Shown: piece by piece, positions 1-7,273 of the stretch
How positions within the stretch are numbered: position 1 is the first letter of the stretch
Layout: each line of letters opens with the position of its first letter
Assembly (NCBI GenBank): GCA_910587355.1
Contig: CAJUKF010000034.1
Span: 1 to 30,926 of the forward strand
DNA: 30,926 bases
Source: an uncultured Muribaculaceae bacterium
Lineage (GTDB): Bacteria; Bacteroidota; Bacteroidia; Bacteroidales; Muribaculaceae
Reading direction: 5' to 3'
Notes under the pieces: generated by a model
What the model was told of the DNA's origin: nothing
Database searches by the model: none
Seen by the model: only the letters and a program-made list of their open reading frames with translations
Position numbers and translations under genes: made by a program

Positions 1-3000
1 AACACTATGCTCCGACATCATCGCTCACCAACCGGAAAAATCCGCTGACCCAAAAACTCGGTGCAAACACCGACGTCGAGGGTCGCTTCGTTATCAAGAA
101 CGTTCCTGAAACAGCTAAGTTCCTTCGCGTGAGCTATGTAGGCATGAATTCCGCTGAAGTGGAAATCACTCCAGGCACTATCACGATTATGCTTAGCCTC
201 AACACCCAGCTGCTCGACGAGGTTGTCGTTACAGCTATGGGTATCTCGCGTTCCGAGAAATCACTCGGTTATTCGGCCACGCAGGTAAGCGGTGCCGAAA
301 TCGAGCAGGCGCAGACCAACAATGCCATGCAGGCACTGCAGGGTAAAGTAGCAGGCCTTCAGATTCAGGAGACCGGCTCGGCTCCGGGTGCCGCTCCCAA
401 CGTAAACATCCGCGGTCTGGGTTCAATCAACGGCTCCAACCAGCCGCTCTATGTAGTCGACGGTGTGCCTCTGCAGACCGATGCCGTAGGTAGCCAGGGT
501 GCCGCTATCGCAACTTCGGGTATCACCAACATCAACCCCGACGACATCGCTTCTATGACTGTGCTCAAGGGTGCGGCTGCTACATCGCTCTATGGCTCGC
601 GTGCAGCAAACGGCGTTATTATCATCACCACCAAGAACGGCTCAGGCATGGACGGCCGCAACTTCTCAATTACCTACAGCGGAAATGTGGAAGCTTCGCG
701 CGTATCGCTCCTCCCCGACATGCAGAATCGCTGGGGTCAGGGCTGGAACGGCGGTCAGACATATATTGAAAACGGTTCGTGGGGTCCCGAGCTCGACGGA
801 AGCCGTCAGGTCTACGGTCCTGTCTGGAACTACTCTCAGCGCATACACGACTTCACAGCCAAGAAGAACAACGTTCGTGATTTCTTCGATACAGGCTGGT
901 CGCAGAAGCACAACATAGCTCTGAGCGGCACAAGCAAGAGCCGCGAGATGACATATTACCTCTCTTACGGTTACACCGGCACAAACGGTGTGATTCCTAC
1001 CGACCAGGACAGCTATCGCCGCAATACTCTCTCCTTCCGCGGTACATATCAGCCCGAGAAGTGGATTAAGGTGAGCTCCTCTCTCAACTTTGCCAACTAC
1101 CGCACCAAGGCCGTTGCTTCGTATCAGGGTACTTCGGTGATTGACGGTCTGCTTGAGATGCCGCGCGACATATCCATCGTCGACCTCAAGGACCTCAGTG
1201 TTCCGTTCAATACCCCGGAGGCTTATCTTACGCCTTACGGTATCACCAACCCGTACTGGGCTTTAAAAAACAATATGAACGAGACTAACGGCAAGCAGGT
1301 GTTCGGCAAAGTGCAGGTCGACATCATGCCCTGGCAGGGTATTACTGTCACCTATCGCGGCGGTCTCGACTATTCGGATTACGACAACAAAATCGGCAAT
1401 CCCAAAATCAGCCTCGACGACTTCTATATCACCGATGATATGGGCTATGCTCCCAGCAACATGAATCAGGAGGGCTATGTGTACACAAGGTATCGCCGCA
1501 GTCATGAAATCAACCACGATATCCTCGCCAACTATGCCGGCAGCTTCCTCGAGAGCCGTCTCAGTCTCGATGCCACTATCGGCATGAACATCAACGAACG
1601 TGCCTACACTTATATGGAAGGCCAGGCCGACGATTTGGCTATCAACACTGATTTCTGGCAGCTCAGCAACGGCTCGAAAATCACCACCCTCGGCGAAGCA
1701 CAGATGAAACGCCGCATGGTTGGCGCTTTCGGTTACATTTCGCTCGGCTGGAACGAATTCGCCTACCTCGACATTACAGCCCGTAACGACTGGTCGTCGA
1801 CGCTGCCCAAAGGCAGCCGCTCGTTCTTCTATCCGGGTGTAACCGGCAGTTTCATCTTCACTAAGTTCATTCCTAAGAACGACATCCTCTCCTTCGGCAA
1901 GGTGCGTCTCGCCTATGGCAAGACGGGCAACGACGCCGACCCGTATTACACCATTACCAATTACGAGCAGGCGACCACCGACGCATATTATGTGCTCGAT
2001 GTGCTCAAATTCCCTCTCAACGGCGTTAATGCCTACATGGCTTCAAGAACCGCTGGTGCGAATACACTGCGTCCCGAAATGACATCTGAGTTTGAGGCCG
2101 GTCTTAACCTCAAGTTCTTCAACGGACGCATTGACATCGACGCTGCGTTCTACAACCGCGAGACAAAAGACCAGATTTTCCGCCTCCCCGTTGACCCGGC
2201 CACCGGTTATTCGCAGCAGGTAATCAACTTCGGTAAAATCCGCAACCGGGGTGTCGAGCTCATGCTAAACACAGTGCCGGTGGTTACTCCCGATTTCCGC
2301 TGGGAACTCGGTTTCAACATGGCAATCAACCGCAACAAAGTGCTCTCGATGCCTGCCGAACTCGATGGCGGCAAGGTGAATATCTATAACTTCTCGGCCG
2401 GTAACGATGCCGTGTACATGTACGCTGAAAAAGGAAGGGCGCTCGGCGAATTCTACACCTATCTGCCCCAGTACGTCACCGACAAGAACAGCCCCGACTA
2501 CGGCAAGCCGATTGTCGATGCCGCAGGCCAGCCCGTGCTCGGCACCGAAATCGAGGATACCGGTTTCAACATGAACCACAAGTGGACCGGCGGTATTACC
2601 ACTGCCATATCTTATAAAGGAGTGACACTCAGCGCAGCTCTCGATATCCGCGTCGGCGGCAAGATGTTCTCGCGTACGAAGAACCTCATGCAGTTCACAG
2701 GCAACGGCAAGGTCACCGAGTACAACGAGCGCCGGCCGTTCGTAATTCCCAACTCAGTCGTTGACAACGGTGACGGCACCTACACGCCCAATAACACACC
2801 TATCTATCTTCTCGACAGCAGTTTCCAGAATTATTTCAACAACTACGGCTGGGGCCACGGCGGTCTCTCCTACCTCATTGACCGCTCCTACACCAAACTC
2901 CGCAACATTTCCCTTACCTGGGCATTGCCTTCGAAGTGGTGCAGAGCCATGTACCTCAGCGCTATCGACATCACCGCTTACTGCAACAACGCTTTCATCT

Positions 3001-3140
3001 GGACCGCCAAAGACAACCGTTATGTCGACCCCGAGTCGACTACCGTCACCCGCTACGGCGACCTCGCATACGGTTTCGGCGAGCTCTATTCCAATCCTTC
3101 GCAGCGCACCTTCGGTGTAAATCTCAAAGTTAAATTCTAA
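1..3140 (+). CDS. SusC/RagA-family TonB-linked outer-membrane protein (5' end outside window)
   Basis: TonB-dependent beta-barrel that imports a nutrient across the outer membrane together with its SusD lid. The frame is open from base 3, so the true start lies upstream. The first ~60 codons are the end of the carboxypeptidase-D-like N-terminal domain (motif GANTDVEGRF, then LRVSYVGM). Next come a TonB-box-like stretch (EVVVTAMG near 210-240) and the plug domain with SusC hallmarks (ALQGKVAGLQI, NIRGLGSI, PLYVVDGVP, LKGAAATSLYGSRAANGVI). About 800 residues of barrel follow, ending in the aromatic C-terminus VNLKVKF. The SusD partner starts 14 bp downstream. No glycoside hydrolase is visible in the locus. 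Together with the downstream lipoproteins it resembles BT2264, which is known to bind oligopeptides; a peptide substrate here is inference. Confidence 0.95.
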   Translation, partial: HYAPTSSLTNRKNPLTQKLGANTDVEGRFVIKNVPETAKFLRVSYVGMNSAEVEITPGTITIMLSLNTQLLDEVVVTAMGISRSEKSLGYSATQVSGAEIEQAQTNNAMQALQGKVAGLQIQETGSAPGAAPNVNIRGLGSINGSNQPLYVVDGVPLQTDAVGSQGAAIATSGITNINPDDIASMTVLKGAAATSLYGSRAANGVIIITTKNGSGMDGRNFSITYSGNVEASRVSLLPDMQNRWGQGWNGGQTYIENGSWGPELDGSRQVYGPVWNYSQRIHDFTAKKNNVRDFFDTGWSQKHNIALSGTSKSREMTYYLSYGYTGTNGVIPTDQDSYRRNTLSFRGTYQPEKWIKVSSSLNFANYRTKAVASYQGTSVIDGLLEMPRDISIVDLKDLSVPFNTPEAYLTPYGITNPYWALKNNMNETNGKQVFGKVQVDIMPWQGITVTYRGGLDYSDYDNKIGNPKISLDDFYITDDMGYAPSNMNQEGYVYTRYRRSHEINHDILANYAGSFLESRLSLDATIGMNINERAYTYMEGQADDLAINTDFWQLSNGSKITTLGEAQMKRRMVGAFGYISLGWNEFAYLDITARNDWSSTLPKGSRSFFYPGVTGSFIFTKFIPKNDILSFGKVRLAYGKTGNDADPYYTITNYEQATTDAYYVLDVLKFPLNGVNAYMASRTAGANTLRPEMTSEFEAGLNLKFFNGRIDIDAAFYNRETKDQIFRLPVDPATGYSQQVINFGKIRNRGVELMLNTVPVVTPDFRWELGFNMAINRNKVLSMPAELDGGKVNIYNFSAGNDAVYMYAEKGRALGEFYTYLPQYVTDKNSPDYGKPIVDAAGQPVLGTEIEDTGFNMNHKWTGGITTAISYKGVTLSAALDIRVGGKMFSRTKNLMQFTGNGKVTEYNERRPFVIPNSVVDNGDGTYTPNNTPIYLLDSSFQNYFNNYGWGHGGLSYLIDRSYTKLRNISLTWALPSKWCRAMYLSAIDITAYCNNAFIWTAKDNRYVDPESTTVTRYGDLAYGFGELYSNPSQRTFGVNLKVKF

Positions 3141-3154
3141 AAGGAATGCAAGCT

Positions 3155-4639
3155 ATGAAAAAATTCATATATACGGCCGTGGTGGCGCTCTCGCTGGCTT
3201 TCACCTCCTGCGGCGACTATCTCGACGTAAATGAGTCGCCCAACTCGCCAAGCGTCGACGCACTTAATCCCAGCCTTATTTTCCCGGGTGCCGAGATGGC
3301 CCTCTGTAACGTATATGGCGACTATCTGCGTATAACCGGCGGATACTTCTCGCAGCAGTACGCACAGTATTTCGGCACAAGCAACTATGTGGATTACTCC
3401 CAGTTCCGCCAGAGCGCCGTACGCTGCGACCGAGCTTACACACAGCTCTCGATGCGCTGCATCAGCAATATGGAGACAGTGCGTCAGATGGCCACCAAGA
3501 ACAGCGAATGGGGCACTTATCTTGCCGCTACTGTGATTCGTGCAATCGCTTACGAGTCAATGGTCGACTGCTGGGGCGAAATCCCCTACTCCGAGTCTCT
3601 CGACATAAACAATACTTCGCCTAAATACGACAGCGGCAAAGACATCTATGCCGGTATCATCGCCGAACTCGACGCGGCGCTCGAAAAAGCCACTCCGGCC
3701 GACCAGGTATGCACCAATATGCTTTATCCCGACGAAGTCGCCGACAAATGGATTGCGCTTGCAAATGCTGTCAAGCTGCGTATGCTCATGCGCGAAAGCG
3801 ATGCCGTGGATGTGAAGAGCCAGATTGCAGCTCTTATTGCCGAAGACAACTTTCCCACAGAGGACGTGGCATGGCAGGGCTTCTGGGGCAATTCGTCAAG
3901 TTCGCAGAATCCGTACTACACCGAGGAATTCATGGCCGGACAGCAGAAGAACGTTATTCTCAATCTTGCCCTCTGCAACACCATGCAGGGCAGCGACGAC
4001 CCCCGTATCGAAGCTTTCTTCGAGCCCAACTCAGCAAAGAAAGAGTACACCGGCGGTGTATCGGGCACAAACTTCGCCACTACTTCTTCATACAAGGCAG
4101 CCTACTGGTGCCGTCCGCGTATCAGCAACAACAGTCCTGTGTACATCATCACCGTTTCCGAAATCGAGTTCTTTAAGGCTGAGTATGAGGCTCGCTACGG
4201 TTCTGCCGCCGCAGCTCAGGAGCATTACAAAGCCGCTATCGAGGCTTCTTTTGCAACGGCTGGTGTCGACGCTCCGATTACGTCCGTACTGACTGTGTAT
4301 CCTTACGACCAGACAAATTACCGCCGTTGCATCGGCATTCAGAAGTGGGTTGCCCTCAGCGGCGTGAATAACTTCGAGGCATACTGCGAGCTGCGCCGTC
4401 TGCGTTATCCCGCTTTCGGCAGCGTCACAGGCGATGAGATTTACAACGTGGCCACCGATGCCTACAATCCTTCGGCACTGCAGCCCGGCGAGCTTTACAC
4501 GCCTATCACTGTGAATACCAAAGTCGGTTCAAACCAGCTCATTCAGCGCTGGCCTTATCCTGAAAGCTCGGCCAACCGCAACCAGAACGCCCCCGACTTC
4601 CCCGGTGAGACGGTGCCTGTTTTCTGGGCCGTTAAATGA
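3155..4639 (+). CDS. SusD/RagB-family nutrient-binding outer-membrane lipoprotein
   Basis: Surface lipoprotein that caps the SusC barrel and captures substrate. I chose the start at 3155 because it gives a clean lipoprotein signal (MKKFIYTAVVALSLAFTSC, cysteine at residue 19). An in-frame ATG at 3146 would add three residues, and an AAGGA stretch at 3141-3145 precedes both. The mature start (GDYLDVNESPNSPSVDALNP) followed by LIFPGAEMAL and the tetratricopeptide-like helical body fit the SusD-like_2 type rather than classical starch SusD. Its length of 494-497 residues is normal. It is translationally close to SusC (14 bp) and the two must function as a complex. The C-terminal region (IQRWPYPESSANRNQNAP) is typical of the family. 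Confidence 0.93.
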   Translation: MKKFIYTAVVALSLAFTSCGDYLDVNESPNSPSVDALNPSLIFPGAEMALCNVYGDYLRITGGYFSQQYAQYFGTSNYVDYSQFRQSAVRCDRAYTQLSMRCISNMETVRQMATKNSEWGTYLAATVIRAIAYESMVDCWGEIPYSESLDINNTSPKYDSGKDIYAGIIAELDAALEKATPADQVCTNMLYPDEVADKWIALANAVKLRMLMRESDAVDVKSQIAALIAEDNFPTEDVAWQGFWGNSSSSQNPYYTEEFMAGQQKNVILNLALCNTMQGSDDPRIEAFFEPNSAKKEYTGGVSGTNFATTSSYKAAYWCRPRISNNSPVYIITVSEIEFFKAEYEARYGSAAAAQEHYKAAIEASFATAGVDAPITSVLTVYPYDQTNYRRCIGIQKWVALSGVNNFEAYCELRRLRYPAFGSVTGDEIYNVATDAYNPSALQPGELYTPITVNTKVGSNQLIQRWPYPESSANRNQNAPDFPGETVPVFWAVK

Positions 4640-4683
4640 GCCTGTTTTCCCGATTTATCCAACATTAAAAAACGAAGACAGAA

Positions 4684-5382
4684 ATGAAAAAATATATTTC
4701 CGCACTTCTCGGAGCCTGCATGATGATGGCCTTTGCCACTTCGTGCAGCAAGGATACCGAGGGCTTGACCGGCATCACATACTATCCCGTATTTGAGCTT
4801 CAGGGAAATGACAACATTGTGATTACTGCCGGTGTACCCTACAGCGATGCCGGTGCCACAGCCGTTATGGAAGGCAAGGATGTCACCGACCAAATAAAAA
4901 TATCGACCAGGCTCGACTTCACCGACCCCAAGCCGGGGTACTACACCATAGACTACCTTATCATCAATGCCGACGGTATTCCCGGCAGCATTTCGCGCAG
5001 TGTGGTTGTGTCAGCTCCCGGCGACAAGGCCTCGGGTTTCTACACCGTCATGCCCGACAGTTTCCGCAACACGGGCAGCATCACATATTTCGGCGGTTTC
5101 CCTCTGGTTGTCTATGGCGACGGCTCGGGCGTATATCATGTGTCCGACCTCCTCGGAGGCTGGTATCAGTATCGTGCCGGCTATGGCGTTAAATACGCTC
5201 TGACCGGTCAGATATCCATTGATGCCGACGGCAATATATCTCTTATCAGCAGCTTCCTCGAAGGCTGGGGCGACAGTGCCGATGAAATGGCCAACGGAAG
5301 CTTCGATGCAGAAACCGGAACATTGAAATGGGAGGTGACATACGCCGGAATGCTTTTCTCCGTCGTGGCCGCTCGGGATTAA
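4684..5382 (+). CDS. DUF5012/BT_2262-like surface lipoprotein with Ig-like domain
   Basis: 232-residue lipoprotein; its signal peptide ends with the lipobox AFATSC (cysteine near residue 21). Residues ~35-110 carry an immunoglobulin-like module of the DUF5011/5012 type: YSDAGATAVMEGKDVTDQI, then PGYYTIDYLIINADG and a strand-rich end SISRSVVVSAP. A second glycine- and tyrosine-rich beta domain follows. It lies 44 bp after susD and 51 bp before the next lipoprotein, on the same strand with no terminator between, so it is probably an auxiliary subunit of the SusCD complex. The family is known as accessory lipoproteins of BT2261-2264-type loci. Binding or scaffolding is inference; no catalytic motif is visible. 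Confidence 0.8.
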   Translation: MKKYISALLGACMMMAFATSCSKDTEGLTGITYYPVFELQGNDNIVITAGVPYSDAGATAVMEGKDVTDQIKISTRLDFTDPKPGYYTIDYLIINADGIPGSISRSVVVSAPGDKASGFYTVMPDSFRNTGSITYFGGFPLVVYGDGSGVYHVSDLLGGWYQYRAGYGVKYALTGQISIDADGNISLISSFLEGWGDSADEMANGSFDAETGTLKWEVTYAGMLFSVVAARD

Positions 5383-5433
5383 AAAATGTGTCAGCTACAC
5401 AACCTTTCAGTCACTTCTAAAAAAACTACGAAC

Positions 5434-5970
5434 ATGATAAAGAATCTCAGATATCTGCTGATGGCACTCGTCGTATTTGCCTTCAGCTCCTGCGAGAAAG
5501 AAGAAATAGGCAGCACAAACACTGTGGCCGTTGCCGGCGAGTGGATGGTGCAAGTCGACGTTGTCGATGCCTCGGGCGATGTCGCCTACGAAGACCCCTA
5601 CGGTTTAGGATACGTGCCTATGCTTACTTACAACACCAATGCCGACAACGGCAAGGAAATGTATGTGAGCGACATAGGCAATTTCTGGCTTTTCACCGTC
5701 AAAGTTCCCTGCGACGTGAACGCCCGTACTTTCGGCAGCAGTACTCCCGCGCCCAACGAAGCATATGACGAGCGTGGCAATCTGTACGATATAGATGTTA
5801 CCGTAGACAAGGGCAAAATCATCGAAAAAGGTACCATGTCGCCCTCCGGGCGTCCTGTCGATTCTATTGAATTCTATGTCTCATTCAGCGACGACGAAAA
5901 CTTTCCATCCGGCTACCGCTATTATGTGCACGGTTACCGTCGCACCGGTCTCAACGGCGGTGCTGAATAA
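5434..5970 (+). CDS. Small SusCD-associated lipoprotein (lipid-binding/BT_2261-like family)
   Basis: 178-residue lipoprotein. The start at 5434 is preferred over the in-frame ATG at 5386 because it begins the signal peptide directly (MIKNLRYLLMALVVFAFSSC). The mature part is beta-rich: VAGEWMVQVDVVDASGDVAY, a central FWLFTVKVPCDVNARTFGS region, and a C-terminal FYVSFSDDENFPSGYRYYVHGYRRTG. This fits the calycin-like 'lipid-binding putative hydrolase' family often found as the last gene of SusCD loci in Bacteroidales. No catalytic residues can be assigned, and the lipid-binding label is a family name, not a shown activity. It is the last gene before the terminator at 6007-6044. Confidence 0.75.
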   Translation: MIKNLRYLLMALVVFAFSSCEKEEIGSTNTVAVAGEWMVQVDVVDASGDVAYEDPYGLGYVPMLTYNTNADNGKEMYVSDIGNFWLFTVKVPCDVNARTFGSSTPAPNEAYDERGNLYDIDVTVDKGKIIEKGTMSPSGRPVDSIEFYVSFSDDENFPSGYRYYVHGYRRTGLNGGAE

Positions 5971-6006
5971 ACTGCACCAGATTAATATGTATATATAGAC
6001 ACTGGC

Positions 6007-6044
6007 GGGCCTCTGCAGCGTGATGTTGCGGAGGCCCATTTTTT
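6007..6044 (+). terminator. Rho-independent terminator of the SusCD operon
   Basis: GC-rich stem (GGGCCTC... pairing with ...GAGGCCC, extended by further pairs through a small loop near 6020) followed by six T (6039-6044). It lies 36 bp after the stop of the last lipoprotein gene and closes the locus. Confidence 0.85.
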
Positions 6045-6045
6045 A

Positions 6046-6130
6046 ATGCAAGATGAAGAATTGGGTAGGACTTTGAAATTTAAATGATGCAAAGCATCAT
6101 GCAAGATGTACGGACGTGCCTTTGGCACGT
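6046..6130. repeat. Tandem short palindromes and a 10-bp direct repeat
   Basis: Two perfect 7-bp hairpins with 3-nt loops: ATGATGC-AAA-GCATCAT at 6084-6100 and ACGTGCC-TTT-GGCACGT at 6114-6130. The word ATGCAAGATG occurs at 6046-6055 and again at 6099-6108. There is no T-run, so these are not ordinary terminators. The arrangement looks like an intergenic REP-type element; whether it recurs in the genome cannot be seen here. Confidence 0.5.
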
Positions 6131-6161
6131 ATCAAATGTGCGATTTACAATGGGTATTTGA

Positions 6162-6302
6162 TTATGGTACAATTCCCTGCTTTTTCAGAAACACATAGCG
6201 CATTTTCTTCATGTGCTCCTTTTTTCTCTCCTGCGCTTTCTCTATGAAAGCGACTAATGCTTTTGAAGGATGTTCTATTCTGATAGCTGTTGTCGTTTCC
6301 AT
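6162..6302 (-). CDS. Uncharacterised 46-residue basic protein
   Basis: Complete small gene on the minus strand: ATG at 6300-6302, TAA at 6162-6164. The product starts METTTAIRIEHPSKALVAFI, continues as a strongly charged helix rich in Lys, Glu and Arg (residues ~21-34), and ends FLKKQGIVP. The pattern of a short N-terminal strand followed by amphipathic helices would suit a small DNA-binding or antitoxin-like protein. That is a guess; I do not recognise a family. Support for reality is a Bacteroidetes-type promoter 36 bp upstream (6338-6369) and the lack of any other gene here. No toxin-like partner is adjacent. Confidence 0.5.
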   Translation of the reverse strand: METTTAIRIEHPSKALVAFIEKAQERKKEHMKKMRYVFLKKQGIVP

Positions 6303-6337
6303 ACAGTCTCTGGTTTTGTAGTTGTTTTTATCGAAGA

Positions 6338-6369
6338 CAAATTTACAACATTAATTTTTCTGTATCAAT
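6338..6369 (-). promoter_or_regulatory. Promoter of the small gene at 6162-6302
   Basis: On the minus strand TAAATTTG (6338-6345) matches the -7 consensus TANNTTTG exactly. ATTG (6366-6369) stands 20 bp upstream in the -33 position (consensus TTTG). The predicted leader is about 30 nt. Confidence 0.5.
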
Positions 6370-6448
6370 TAAAACTGGGGATTTGATTTTCAAGGCTGCG
6401 ATATTTTCACTTTTCAGAGAATAAAATTAGCAAGGGTGAAAAAATAAT

Positions 6449-6480
6449 TTTGTTGAGTAGAGAATTTTTTCATACTTTTG
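6449..6480 (+). promoter_or_regulatory. Promoter of the zapA-rny operon
   Basis: Perfect Bacteroidetes promoter: TTTG at 6449-6452, 20-bp spacer, TACTTTTG at 6473-6480. Transcription would start about 6 bp on, leaving a very short leader before the ATG at 6498. This placement decides the start of the first gene. Confidence 0.8.
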
Positions 6481-6497
6481 TAAAAATTTGGTATGAA

Positions 6498-6797
6498 ATG
6501 GCAAAGGATTTCGCCGAGCAACTGAGCCGTATCGGCCATAAGGCTGAACTGCTTGTTACGCGCTACTCCACGCTCAAAGAGCACAACGCCCGATTGCGGC
6601 AGCAGGTGCTCGAGCTGCAGGCCACCCTGAGAGCTCACGAGGCCCTCATCGAGAAGCAGCGCATTGAGCTTGAGCATCTGCGTATTTCTTCTGCAATAGC
6701 TCCCGATACTGCCACTGCGCGCGAAGCCAGAGCCACTCTTGCCGAATTAGTGCGGGAAATCGACGTTTGTATCGCAGATTTGATGAAAGACGTCTGA
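6498..6797 (+). CDS. Short coiled-coil protein upstream of zapA
   Basis: 99-residue protein beginning MAKDFAEQLSRIGHKAELLV. I took the ATG at 6498 because the promoter -7 box ends at 6480, which rules out the longer frame from 6450. Residues ~5-60 form an almost continuous coiled coil (heptads of Leu/Ile through RLRQQVLELQATLRAHEALI), and a second helix (EARATLAELVREIDVCIADL) closes the chain. There is no signal peptide and no membrane segment. It lies 17 bp before zapA. A small coiled-coil gene in this position suggests a ZapB-like or other divisome role, but this is inferred from context only. Confidence 0.75.
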   Translation: MAKDFAEQLSRIGHKAELLVTRYSTLKEHNARLRQQVLELQATLRAHEALIEKQRIELEHLRISSAIAPDTATAREARATLAELVREIDVCIADLMKDV

Positions 6798-6814
6798 ATA
6801 CCCGGCCCTGCAAG

Positions 6815-7111
6815 ATGAAACAGCAGAACGAACATAGGATAACAATCAAAATAGCCGACGCGGACCCGTTCAAGCTCCCCGTCAAGGAGGACGAAGAGTC
6901 GTTCTACAGACATGTGATTGAACAGATTAACGCTAACGTGAATAAATTCCTGTACGGCCCCAACGCCGACACTCCGTCGGTGGCTTTGGCCAAAGTGACA
7001 CTCTATTATGGCACTTTGCTTTACCGGCAGGCAAATTTGATTAACAATCAGGCCGAGATGCTTCAGGCTTTCGAGGAAAAAATCGACAAGCTCCTCGAAG
7101 GTACCGACTGA
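6815..7111 (+). CDS. zapA: Cell division protein ZapA
   Basis: 98-residue ZapA: binds FtsZ at midcell and bundles its protofilaments. The start at 6815 gives MKQQNEHRITIKIADADPF, the usual N-terminal beta-strand opening. The middle (ESFYRHVIEQINANVNKFL) and the segment ALAKVTLYYGTLLYRQANLI match the dimerising globular head. The C-terminal helix (NNQAEMLQAFEEKIDKLLEG) is the coiled-coil stalk. The length is normal for the family. It follows the small coiled-coil gene and precedes a structured non-coding stretch and rny. Confidence 0.85.
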   Translation: MKQQNEHRITIKIADADPFKLPVKEDEESFYRHVIEQINANVNKFLYGPNADTPSVALAKVTLYYGTLLYRQANLINNQAEMLQAFEEKIDKLLEGTD

Positions 7112-7245
7112 GCTTCCGCCCCGACAGGCAGGCCCGGACTTATATCAGGCAGAATTCTCCGTCACGCCCCGCGCGTCGAGAATTATAAACCGCACTTTTG
7201 CCCCTGCGCAGCTCACGGCTGCCCGGGTGTGGGAGTGCCTATTTT
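7112..7245 (+). ncRNA. ssrS: Candidate structured RNA between zapA and rny, possibly 6S RNA
   Basis: This 162-bp gap has no open frame but marked self-complementarity. An apical hairpin is closed by AATTCTC (around 7152-7158) and GAGAATT (around 7178-7184). GC-rich flanks can fold back in an outer stem: GGCAG and CTTCC on the left, CTGCC and GGGAG on the right. Internal unpaired regions lie between, and a T-run sits at about 7242-7247. A long rod with a central bubble and a size of ~130-180 nt are the shape of 6S RNA, the regulator that traps RNA polymerase. In gammaproteobacteria 6S RNA is also linked to zapA. It could instead be an rny leader. No covariance support is available here. Confidence 0.4.
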
Positions 7246-7273
7246 TTAATATATATATCACATTAAACGATAT

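Noticed and set aside
6450..6497. N-terminal extension of the coiled-coil gene
   Set aside because: This stretch contains the promoter (TTTG...TACTTTTG), so it cannot be translated from that promoter; the ATG at 6498 was used.
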